Assembly: GCA_009823505.1 (NCBI GenBank)
Contig: VZQC01006365.1
Span: forward strand, 453,609-517,608
Source of the DNA: Rhizomys pruinosus
Taxonomy: Eukaryota; Chordata; Mammalia; Rodentia; Spalacidae
Length of the DNA stretch: 64,000 nt
Reading direction: 5' to 3'
Positions within the stretch are counted from its first letter, which is position 1; each line of letters opens with the position of its first letter. Under the pieces are notes generated by a model. The model worked only from the letters and a program-made list of their open reading frames with translations, searched no databases and was not told the DNA's origin. The translations under genes were made by a program, and so were the position numbers. This document shows, in pieces, positions 33,771 through 44,642 of the stretch.

Positions 33771-34371
33771 TTTTTTTTTTTATTATTTTTTTAATTGATG
33801 CTTTGTGTATTCATACATCAGTTCCAATTCCAGTTCAGGCATATATCCTTCCCTTCCCCCCGCCCCACCCACCACCCATCCCATATGTCATGCATTCTGC
33901 GTAACTTTCTGCATCTTTCTGTTTTTTTTTTATTTGTTTTGTTTTCATTTTTTTAACAATAGATGATAATTTGTGAGTACAAGCATCCGTCATGTAAAAC
34001 CAATTTGCGGGCAGTTTGTGCCCAAACCAAAACGCTCATTGGGTCCCACCATCCAGGCAGGGGGGCTGTATGTTCAATCAGTTGATCAAATGTGTGTCCA
34101 TCTATATTGTATGTAGTTTCACCATTCACCCAATCGCAGCCCTTACATTCTACCACACCCCCTCTTCCGCACTATTGTTCCCTAGGCTTTAGAAAAGGGG
34201 CACAGGTGTGATGAGAAGCAAAAACAGTCTACTTCTCTGGAGCTGTTGTCTTGGTCTCTAGTCAATTCTGGCTGTTTTCTTCAGGGCTGCCAGCTTGTCC
34301 AGGCATAACATTTTCAATTCTACTAATGAAGCACATGTAATTAGATATATAGGTATTTAAACAGTATAATA
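33771..34371 (-). mobile_element. Young L1 3' UTR, antisense, nested in older L1
   Basis: A poly-T start (the A tail), tgatgctttgtg, a C-rich run, then the reverse complement of the 3' UTR seen at 22815-23330 (gtttgtgcccaaacc, cccaccatccagg, ggctgccagcttgtcc). It ends near 34371 where a sense B2 starts. The target duplication tcaatctccttctt lies left of the poly-T (about 33756-33769) and again right of the B2 tail, so L1 and B2 appear to share one insertion event. Bases from 34158 on are also present at 48657 onward. Confidence 0.8.
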
Positions 34372-34565
34372 TAAGCGCCGACTGCTCTGCAGAGGAACCG
34401 GGTTCATCCCCAGCACCCACATGGGCGACTAAGAAACACTTTAACTCCAGTTCCAGGGGAATCCGACGCCGTCTTCTGACCTCCGTGGCATTGCACAACA
34501 TGGGTGCACAAACCCATGAGCAGACAGTACATTCTGACACATAAAAAATAAAAAAATAAAAAAAA
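34372..34565 (+). mobile_element. B2 SINE, sense, 5'-truncated, head-to-head with L1 3' UTR (copy A)
   Basis: Begins inside the tRNA-like head (gcgccgactgctc), lacking the first ~28 bases. The body and A-rich tail are present and run into the second target duplication. It contains indels (tgctctgcagaggaacc) that are absent from the same element in copy B at 48873. Confidence 0.85.
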
Positions 34566-36808
34566 ATCAATCCCTTCTTTAGGGTTTTAAATTTTTGTTG
34601 TAGACGTCCTTTGTGATCTTTGGTAGGTTATTCCCAGTTTTATTTTTTTTTTTGAGGCTATTGTGATTGGGAAGATCTCCTTACATTCCTTCTCCAGTTT
34701 CTTATTGTTGGTGTAAAGGAAATCTACTGATTTTTCTAAGTTTATTTTGTATTCTGTCCAACTTTTTCTGAACTTTTAATCGGTTTCTAGGAGTTTTTGG
34801 TGGAGTTTTTAGCATCCTTAGGTAACTATCATATAATCTGCAAAAAAGGGATAGCTTGACTCCTCTTTTCCAATCGTAATACCTTTAATTTCCTTCTTTT
34901 CCTTATTGCCCTAGCAAGGATTTCAAACACTAATATGAAGAGAGAATGGCATAGGGCGGCCTTACTGGTTGCCCCCCTTTAAGGGGAATGGTTAATTTTT
35001 TCTCCATTTAGGAATGATGTCGGCAGTGAGTTGTTGTTATATGGGTTGATTACATGTTTCTCATCCATGATCACTCTAGGACTTTAAGCAGGAAGTGATC
35101 CTGGATTTTGTCAAAGGCTTTTTCTGTAACAATTGAGATGATCATGTGGTTTTTGGTCTTTCAGTCCACTTAATGTAATTTTATGAGTATTTATTGATTT
35201 ACATATGTTGAAACATCCCTGCAACATCTGGTAGGAATCCATTTGGTCCATGATGGATCTTTTTGATGTGGGGCTGTATGCGTTTTGCAAGTATTTTGCT
35301 GAGAATTTTTGCAATCTGTGTTCATTAATGAGATGGGTCTCTAGTTTTGCTTTCTTGTTTGTGTTTTTGCCTGGTTTTGGTATTAGAGTGATGTGTTTCA
35401 TAGAAGAATTTGGTAGATTTCCCTCTTTTTGTATCCTTCTGAACATTTTTAATAATAATGGTTGTAAGTCTTCTTTAAATGGTTTTATAGATTCTTCCAT
35501 GAAACCATCTGGGCCTGGGGTTTTTCACTTGGAGGTTTTGTTTGTTTTGTTTTTTTTACTACATCTTCAATTTCTCAAGTATTATGGTGAATGTTTAGGC
35601 TGTCTATCTCTTCTTGGTTAAACTTTGATGATTCATGATTTCAAATATTCATACATTTCTCTAGGTTTTCTAATTTAGTAGAGCATATGTTTTTGAAGTT
35701 GTCTCTTATGGTTGTCTAGGACTCTTTGTCGTTGTGATGTTCCCTCTTTCATCACATATGCTATTATATTTGAGTTGCTCTTCTTTATGGTGAACTGGGC
35801 AGAGTTCTGTCTATCTTTTTTATTTTTTGAAGACCAGCTTTTGGATTCATTTGGATTTTTTTTGTATTTTTTGTTTGTTTATTTCTATTTCATGATTGTG
35901 CTCTGATTTTTTGTTATTTTTTTCTTGTCTGTTGGATTTAGAGTTCATTTGTTGTTGTCTCTCAAGTGTTTTTAGCTGTAATGTTAGATCATTTGTTTGT
36001 TCTCTCTTTTTTAATGTGGGCACTTAGGGAGATAAATTTCCTTCTTAGGACTGATTTTAATGTATCCCACAGTTTTGGTGTGCTGTATTGTCTTTTTCAT
36101 TTAATTCCATGGATACTTTTATTTTGTTCTTTATTTTCTGTCCCCGACCCACGTCATTATTCAGGATTGTGATGTTAATTCTCTTCCTCTAGTTTTTTTT
36201 CTTGTTTTTCCCTTATTTCTGGTTTGTTCTTTGTATTCTTTGATATCTTTGAATATGTCTTCGATTGTTCTTCTAAGGTCAATATCTTGGTTCCTTCCAG
36301 GGAAATCTTGTGGGGATCTTCTATAGAGCTGATAGTGTCCGGTGGGGACTTATTATGATCTTTTCCCATATTGTTTTTTTTCTGCTGTGTCTTGCCATGT
36401 AGATTTGTGTTTTTATTGTTGTTTGTTTTGGTTCTGGTGCTAACTCAAATGTTAAGGGAGAACAGGTTAGTCACTCACTCGTGCTTCCTGCAGGTTTCTA
36501 CCTCAACGTGGGCTGTGCAGCCTAGAATCACTGGCACTGTCACTGCTGGATTGTCCCAACCAGAGCACCAGCAGCTTAAGTCTCCACTACAGTACTGAGC
36601 TGCGGTGAGGAGGGAGGTTTACTCCTTTGGCCCAAAGCCAGTACTTCACCTGTCCTGCCCTTGGAGTCTGCAGGCCTCCTGTCTGCTGTCTATCTCTGCA
36701 CACAATTCTTCTCTCTGCTCCCCTGGGTGTGGAACAGTTCTTCGCTCTGTTCCGTGCACTGGTACTTCACCCAGCCTGTCCACTGAGTCTGCAGGCCTCC
36801 TGTCTTAG
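34566..36808 (-). mobile_element. L1 LINE, antisense: ORF2 RT region, ORF1 N-terminus, 5' UTR (copy A)
   Basis: Continuation of the L1 at 32772-33770. On the minus strand the order is 5' UTR (36808 to ~36370, with one 122-bp monomer plus a partial one), ORF1 N-terminal 64 codons (36175-36369), then ORF2 endonuclease/RT regions down to 34566. Most of ORF1 and parts of ORF2 are deleted. Frames are further broken by copy-A indels. Copy B (49069-51464) reads better. Confidence 0.8.
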
Positions 36809-37416
36809 AGAACCTTTAACATTACTCATATAATTTATGAACGTCTGTGAAATTATGCATTGCTAATCACAATTACTGAAATGAACTGTATCTACATCTG
36901 TTGTTAATTTTATACAGCATAAACATGTTATTTGTAAATGAGGTAAAATCTGTCGCAAGGCAGACTATTATATAATTATGAGATGATATTTTGATTTTAA
37001 TACAGTACATTACAAATAAGATCTTACACGAAGTCAGAATTAGAGCAGAATTATAAAGGAAGGACATAATAAAATATAGGATATATTTATTAAGGGGTAC
37101 TTTAATTCTGTATGAGTTATTAGAAATTGACTTCAAATTAATACAGAGCATGTATGAAGTTATACAATAGGAAGAGAACAGACATAATAAATATTTGTAA
37201 ATCAGTTTTAAATAGCTCACCTGTATTTAGTAAGATAATTATCCTATAATTTATACACACACTTATTATGATGAATGCTTTATCATTTGCTGAATTATAA
37301 TTACATTTTAAATATGTTTAAAGTTTATTTATGCAAATATCAAAGGACGAAGTTACCAAACCTACAACAAAAGAATCAGAGTTATGTGTAACTCATGGTT
37401 TCTGTTTTGTTTGGTT
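36809..37416. other. No gene; same sequence as 51465-52070
   Basis: AT-rich single-copy-looking sequence repeated almost without change in copy B. A minus-strand 115-codon frame (36873-37220, identical to 51529-51876) has no domain and low complexity; I do not call it. Confidence 0.5.
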
Positions 37417-37548
37417 TGTTTTTTGAGACAAGGTCTCACTGGTCTGAAACTCTAGTGCTGACCAGGGTGTCCTTAGTTTTGCAGAGATTCACTTGACTCT
37501 GCCTCCTGAGTGTTGGGATTAATGCTGTGTACCACCATGCCTGGGCAT
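37417..37548 (-). mobile_element. B1 SINE, antisense, diverged (copy A)
   Basis: ttttgagacaaggtctcactgg ... tctgcctcctgagtgttgggatt ... accaccatgcctggg. Equivalent to 52075-52205 in copy B. Confidence 0.75.
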
Positions 37549-37734
37549 CTCTTCCTTTTAATTGGCAATGACTTTAGAAAAATCATTCAAAATAAAACAT
37601 TGTAAGATTTTTTTGTCCTATTATGTATAGAAGGTTTAGTATAGGTGGTTACTCTCAGCAAGAAATATATTAAGATTTAGCTCAAAGCAAGTCAGCTCTT
37701 GTAATTATTATTATTACTATTATTTTTTAATTAA

Positions 37735-38325
37735 TATTTATTATTATTTGTTATGTGTATGAATGTACTGTCTGCATGTCTGCATGTAGGTTGGTGCACC
37801 TGTGGTCATGCATGCGGCAGAGGTCAGAAGAGGGTGTTGATTTCCCCTGGAACTGGAGTTAAAGACAGTTTCTAGCCACCATGTGGGTGCTGGGAATTGA
37901 ACCCAGGTCCTCTCTTAAGAGCAGTCATGCTCTTAATGGCTGAGGTTATATCTCCAAGCCCGCTTCTTCTTCTTATTCTTCTTCTTCTTCTTCTTCTTCT
38001 TCTTCTTCGTTCTTCTTCTTCTCTTCCTCCGTTCTCCTCCTCCTCCTCCTCATCCTCATCCTCACTCCTCCTCCTCCCTCTCCTTCTTCTTCTTCTTCTT
38101 CTTCGTTACAGACTTTTATTATTTAAATGAAGTGTTATTGACATGCATGCTTGGTGCACATATGCACTGCATGCTCATGGCGGCCAGAAAGGGGGTTCAA
38201 ATCTCTCGGAACTGAGTACAGATTTTTACAGAATAACGAAGTGGGTTCTGGGAACTAAGCCTTGGTCCTTTGCAATAACAGCAAGTGATCCTTCCTTAAC
38301 CACTGGCACATCTCTCCAAGGCCTC
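37735..38325 (-). mobile_element. Two antisense B3-type SINEs flanking a (TTC)n/(TCC)n tract (copy A)
   Basis: First SINE ~37735-37958, pyrimidine repeat ~37960-38105, second SINE ~38106-38325. The pyrimidine tract is the decayed A-rich tail of the second SINE expanded into a microsatellite. Copy B (52395-52935) has the same layout with a cleaner repeat. Confidence 0.8.
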
Positions 38326-38678
38326 ATTAACTTCACTTAAATTTCTGTTTTATTACATCTAGACTACCATCAATGGCTGGAAAATGACTACCATCATTTG
38401 GCCTCCAATAAGCTTCATTTGTTTTGTGCAATCTTCATACATTTTAGGCTTTCAGTATTATCCTAGCAATTGTCTACGATCAAAATGTGACCAGATCTAG
38501 TTTTAGAAAGAATTCTTATCTCCTCTGAGTCACAAGAAGAGAAAAAAGTACTGATTTTCACCACAGGAGTATGATAAGTTATTACTGTTTTTTGTGTTGT
38601 AATCATAACTAGATGACATTTTTATTATATGGGTTCTTTGTATCTACAGTCAGGATATGTGATAAGATATCAGTTCCA
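38326..38678. other. No gene recognised (copy A)
   Basis: Unassigned; equals about 52936-53289 with scattered indels. Confidence 0.4.
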
Positions 38679-38995
38679 CTGTGGTCAGGCCCATGGGACA
38701 AGTATACCACTTGGGTTCACTTCAGTAGCCGCTGGGGGACGTACCGAGCAAGTGCAAAGTCCAGTACAAATCCAATCTTTATGAATGCAACATGTATTTA
38801 TATAGGCAGTGTGAATCATCTCCCAGTGGCCAATCCCAGATCTTACATCATCAATGTCAACCCCAACTTGTGGGTGTAAACAGAAAGGTCCTGTGACCCT
38901 CATGTGTTGACCCTGAGACAGGCTGGGCTTAAATGTTAGCTCACACACCCCACATGCCCAAACTCAGATCAGACACGCCCACAGTGGTATCACAA
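38679..38995 (-). mobile_element. LTR-like element, antisense (copy A)
   Basis: Diverged relative of the 5.05- and 16.9-kb elements (cagtgtga...cccagtggccaatcccagat, caacttgtgggtgtaaac). Equivalent to 53290-53605. Confidence 0.5.
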
Positions 38996-40181
38996 TTTTG
39001 TCTTTTGTTGTGTTAAAGTGGTTTTATTTTCTTTTTTTTTTTATCCTTCTCAAAAATAGATATCTGACTACTGTTGTAATTTCACTTATAGCTAATATCT
39101 TTTTATGTGTTTCTTTGTCAAGTATTAGCTCCTTTTTGGGGTTTGGGTTTTGTCGTTTTGCTTTAACAGAGTCTCCCTTGTACCAGCCCTCCTGGAACTC
39201 ACGATGTGGACCCAGGCGACCTCAAATCTCACAGAATCCACTACCTGCATGCCTCAGGGTGGGATAAAGGCTTTGTGCCACCACACAAGGTGTAAATATT
39301 GGCTTTCTTAATTTAGTGTGATTAAGCACTAAAATTTCCTGAGCAATATAAATGTTTGATTTTTATCTACATGTAATGTTTTAGTCTTGTGGGGGAAATG
39401 GGAAATTTGTTTATGTGATGTTGACTATTGCATAATGGACTAACAAAAGTGTTTTGGCAAGCTATCCCGGTACTCGTATCTCAATATGTATGAATTGGGC
39501 TTCAGTTCTTTGGGTTGTGAAAAAAAAAAAAGACTTGTCCGTGGCTAAGATGTGATGGTAAACAACTAAATACACATGTCAGTGTGTCTGTGCTTGTTTC
39601 TCATTATGTGGGTATGCCTATGAACATTATGCAGGTGGAAGAGTTATTTTTTCTTATTCTCTTCCTGAGACAGTTAACCCAGCATTAAAATGGTAAATGT
39701 AATGGCAGAGTGTGTTTGTTCAAAGATCACCATATTGAACTTTTAAACACTATCTCAAAGCCAGCTGAATGAACTACTTAGATTATGGGTTGAATATTTT
39801 TAATAATTAGGTCTTTGAATTAGATAATCCATTTGCATGTTTCCTCTTCCCGAAGATGTTACATTTTTATTTATCTTATAACATTGTGAAGTTTGATGGC
39901 CTCAAGGCAGCAAAGACATAGCATTCTATTCTAAGACAACGAAAAACAAACCAATAACTAAATAAAAGGTATTTGGTAATGTGCATCGGCCCCAGTGAAC
40001 ATTCACATTTCGTCCGTAATTGTGCGGTAACAAATGTTCTGCTTATTTTTTTCTTACATTTTGGTGTGGTGCCCATTTATTAGCATATTCCTATGTAATG
40101 AGCCATGTTCTGTGAATATATTGCAAAAATTCCTTTTCGTTGTAATTTGAATATTATTACTTTTATTTATTTATTATTCTA
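38996..40181. other. No gene; B1 (-) at ~39165-39290 (copy A)
   Basis: Apart from the reverse B1 (cagagtctcccttgtaccagccctcctgg ... tgtgccaccacacaagg), nothing is recognised. Equivalent to 53606-54764. Confidence 0.5.
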
Positions 40182-40342
40182 TTTTTTCAGGTCTTTTCGC
40201 GACACGGGTCTGTCTTGTCGCCCCAGCTGTCCTGGAACTCACTCTATAGACCATGCTGCGTTGACACTCACAAAAGATCTGGGGGCGTGCCTCTGCCTCC
40301 CAAGTGCTAAGATTAAGGTGGTTGGGCCACACACCCAGCCTT
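40182..40342 (-). mobile_element. B1 SINE, antisense (copy A)
   Basis: tcttttcgcgacacgggtctgtcttgtcgcc is a noisy version of copy B's gacagggtcttcttgtagcc. It ends ccacacacccagc. Confidence 0.8.
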
Positions 40343-40344
40343 GG

Positions 40345-40560
40345 TGTGGTTTTTAAGATTTAATTTTTATATTTTTTAATTCATGTGTGTGTATGTCTTT
40401 GTGTGTAATTGACATGGAGTAAGGTAACCATGAAGTCCAGACAAGGGTGCCAGATCCCTAAGCTAGTGGTTTTTACACATGGTTGTGTGGTGTCAAATGT
40501 AGGTTCTGGGGACCCAACTGGTTTAGCTGGAAGACAGCAAGCACTCTAAATATGTTTTGG
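40345..40560 (-). mobile_element. Old B3-type SINE, antisense (copy A)
   Basis: tcatgtgtgtgtatgtctttg ... acaagggtgccagatccc ... aggttctggggacccaac. Equivalent to 54917-55125 and, inverted, to 48480-48655. Confidence 0.55.
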
Positions 40561-40734
40561 CAACATCTTTACATACCCCTGATTTTTGTCTTGATAACAC
40601 TTCTTAGGGTTTTATCATTTTTAATAATTTATGAAAATCAGATCTGTGTGGTTTTTTTCTGTACAAATGTAAAGATATCTCTGAGGACATTACAGTATTC
40701 AATTGCCTTTTGCCTGTCTTACAATGAAAATAAC

Positions 40735-41372
<638 letters not shown>

Positions 41373-44300
41373 GGCTAACCTGCTCTGTTTTGTTTTTTTT
41401 TTTTTTTTTTGTGTTTGTTTTTTGTTTTTCTGAGAATTTTCAATTTCTTCTGTAATAATTTCAAATTTCCTCTTATTTCTGCCTTTCTTTGATGCTCACT
41501 TATTTTATAAGGGCATCTTTTCTGTTATAATCCTTTCAGATTAGCGGTTGATAGTTCGAGAAGCATCTGGAACTTTATGTCTTTATTAGGGAGAGACGAC
41601 AGAGGAAGGTTGACAATGTTGAGGATGCAGGACCAACCAGGAGTACCAGACAATGAGTGTGAGAAGAGGGCTAGCTAAAGGGAGTAGACAGGAAGCCCAA
41701 ATCCAAACATCTGCCAATTCTAGGAATCTGCTAGTTCTTGTCTCCTATTTCTAATTCATTCTTTTAGACATATAATTGTTAGTGTCACAAAAAGCAGATA
41801 ACTACCATGAACAGGCCCCTTATACATAGGTAGAATATTGGCAGTTATAACCCTTTCTGATTAGCTGCAGTTGTTTGGTGCTGTATTAGCTAGGCCTACA
41901 GAAAATAATAAATTTATCAGTATTAATCTTAAGTAAAAAGGGTAGCATTTTGGCCATAATTTCCTGGTGTCCCATGTTGAATTCCTCAGGCTTCTTCCAT
42001 ATCTTGATCAGTCAGCCTCTAGGTTTGTGGCTAGGAAAGGCTTGTAGAATGAATCCTTAGGTGCTGGCTGTGTGTGGTCTTCAAGCTTTAGTTATGTGTA
42101 AATTGATCAGCTTCCCATGTGGTCAAAGAAGACTAATGGTCATGAAAGGTGATATTGAGATGATTCCCAGGGTCCCCGGTTGCTGTCCACCAGACTGGTT
42201 CCTCATGTGGGGTAGCAGTCCTGATCTGGGAATGATGGATCCAGGTGTCTATACCTATAAATTTTAAGGCTGCAAGTGTGGTTTAAAGCACAAGGTAAGG
42301 TCCCTTCAAGGCCAGTTAAGTGGTGCTTTATGCTAATATTTTATTAATATCATGTCTTCTGACTTGTGGGAATATACGAGGTTACTTATGTGAAAGGGAA
42401 ATCTCTCTAGCGACCACTGCTGTAGCTGGACTATGGTATAACAATAAGATGCAGCTGAGTATGGATATGTGCATTTTGGATTTCCTTCAGTCCCTGAGGA
42501 TTCTTAAGAATGGAGGAGGTTTACTAATCAGAATTTCATAAGATGACAGCTTAATTTCTGCTTGGGGTGAGCATCTGACCTAAGGAGAGTCATAGGCAGT
42601 GCTAAAGTCCAAGGCAATAAGGTCTCTTGACAAAATTTACTCAGGGCTCATGCATTCCATTTTCCTTAATGTCCAAAGGCAAATAGCCACATGCAAACAT
42701 CTATTAATTTTTTTTTTTTTTTTTTGGTCTTTTCGAGACAGGGTCACTCTGCTGTAGCCCCAAGCTGTCCTTGGAAACCTCACTCTGCTTTAGACCAGGC
42801 TGGCCTTGAACTCACCAAAGATCTGCCTGCCTCTTCCTCCCAAGGCTAGGATTAACAGGCATGCAACCACCATGCCCACGGCTTAATTCTATTTAATTTT
42901 AAGGAGTTTTCCTCGTCCTTGCATGACCTCAACCATAAAGTAGTCCCATTACCTGACCCAATTGAAGTAGCCATTTAATACCTGGGCAAGATTTCAGTCA
43001 GAAAAGCCCTGTTTACCCCCTTAGTCTTTACAGTCCTGGTAGGATATGCCTCTACCCAGCCAGAGTAAGTTGTACGCAATGACTAGCTGCTACTTATATC
43101 CCTGCTAGGTGGCAGTTTAGTAAATCTCCATCCACATCTTCAAATGAAATGTGTCCAGTGCTCTGTACTCATGGAAGCAGGAAGACACCTTGCTTGTTAC
43201 TGTTTTGGTCACAAGTTTGGCATCAATGCCACTAAGTATGAAGAATGTGGACATGTAGTAATACTAGTTTACCAAGGCCTCTAGTGCCATTATTTTTGGT
43301 AAAATATGAGTACTCTTTATGGAGTTGGTGAACCGAGGATAAATGCTATGAACTGAGATTAAAGATGTTCCTGTCAGGAGGAGCCACGCATCCATCTGAA
43401 ATCTTGATTCCTTTCCTCTCGCTTGCAGCCTCTTGGTTCAGTGTAGATGTGTTGGGTAGGATTAAAGTCATACTATTTTTACTGGAGGAATCTATGATGT
43501 TTAATCTTCTGTTTGCATTCCCTGCCTTTCCTGGTCTGCTCATTGGTTCCCATACAAGCATGGCTGCTGTGTCCCCAAACCTGCTTCTAGGACTTAAAAC
43601 ATTGGGTTTGATTATTTTCATTATACTTTTTCTCCTTCAGGAAGTACCCCCCTCTCAAAGAGGGGCCCATGGAGGTGCACATGGTTGGTAGCAAATGTGC
43701 GTCTTAGGTCTGTGTAAACGTTTTCCCTTTGTCCTTTGCTTTCGTCCAGTGCCCTGATTAAGGCTAAGGGCTCTGCTCATTGAGCTGACCATTAGGGAGG
43801 GTGCCTATTATTTTAGTCTGCCTTAACCATCCTTATCCTGCTCAGATGTTTTCCTGTAATAGGAAGCTTCTGTCCCCATTCAAATGGATATTTACCTCCC
43901 ACTGTGATTCTATAGAGGGGCTTGACTATTACAGGCTAGTTATGTATTCTAAAGTAGCACAAACTGGCTGCCCCTAGAAACTCTATGATCTGTCTGTGTG
44001 ATGGTCCACACTGCCTTTTGTAAGGGATACCCTGTTTCCAGGCCTCTTGAGCAGATCTAGGAATATTTCTGTTCCCCTTGCCAAGGTCACCTTGCTAGAC
44101 AACTAGAGTGGTTTCATATACTGTAAAACGCACATTACATTTCTGCTCTTGGGGAAGTGCTGGGCAGGTTTTTTTGATTTTGTTTTGTTTGTTGTCCTAG
44201 GGGGTTCCCCAAATATTCTGGGAGAGTTTTTTTAAAGCCCTTTTAGCTGTAGGGTCTTCCCATTCAAAGGCAAATATTGGCTGAATTAGAGGTGTCAGGT

Positions 44301-44560
44301 GAATGCTCTAAAAACATTCTTCAAGTCAAAATAAGTGAACCATTGGGCTTCAGGTAGGAGGCCCAGCAGGGGGTATGGGTTGGGTATATTTGGATAGATT
44401 ATGGCTTTAGCCTGGATCATGGCTTACTGGCCCTGGACAGATTTCTAGTTGTTGGTACTTTCTCTACAGGGAGCAAGGAGAGAATTCAAAGAAGACTGAC
44501 ATTTTCAAAGCTAACCCCAATGTAAGGCTTCAAGAGGTAAGGGGGTATAGACTGTTATCA
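41373..44560 (-). pseudogene. ERV1 pol and env-tail remains (copy A)
   Basis: Antisense proviral sequence equivalent to 55726-58871. It covers the env TM tail (~41475-41690), the integrase C-terminal domain to zinc-binding region (~42060-43260), the RNase H region (~43500-43700) and the N-terminal half of RT up to 44560, with a reverse B1 at about 42706-42885. Extra frameshifts relative to copy B reflect local sequence error as well as decay. See the copy B entries for motifs. Confidence 0.65.
42706..42885 (-). mobile_element. B1 SINE, antisense, inserted in ERV pol (copy A)
   Basis: T run, ggtcttttcgagacagggtc ... gaccaggctggccttgaactc ... aaccaccatgcccacgg. Inserted between integrase segments, same site as 57047-57218 and 46325-46505. 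Confidence 0.85.
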
Positions 44561-44642
44561 TCTCGATCTCTCAAGCAAATCCACACGAGAAGGGGGAAAG
44601 AAACAAAGAAAAAATGTGGGGTGAGGAGTAAAAGAGAGAGAT
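44561..44642. other. Adapter-like sequence at the palindrome apex (degenerate PacBio SMRTbell hairpin)
   Basis: The 82 bases between the two palindrome arms match neither arm nor copy B. They contain atctctcaa at 44566-44574, followed by caa/cac-rich then G-rich sequence, and end gaggagtaaaagagagagat at 44623-44642. The PacBio SMRTbell hairpin adapter (about 45 nt) begins ATCTCTCTCAACAACAAC and ends GGAGGAAAAGAGAGAGAT. Both ends and the internal order of C/A-rich then G/A-rich blocks agree, with noise and extra length compatible with a poorly resolved or double adapter pass. Confidence 0.82.

Noticed and set aside
36873..37220. 115-codon minus-strand frame, identical at 51529-51876
   Set aside because: The apparent conservation comes from the A/B duplication. 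The sequence is AT-rich and low in complexity, with no domain and no coding context.
42061..42267. 68-codon frame conserved three times (also 46970-47176 and 56400-56606)
   Set aside because: It is the strand opposite to the integrase C-terminal region of the ERV, a shadow frame copied by the duplication.
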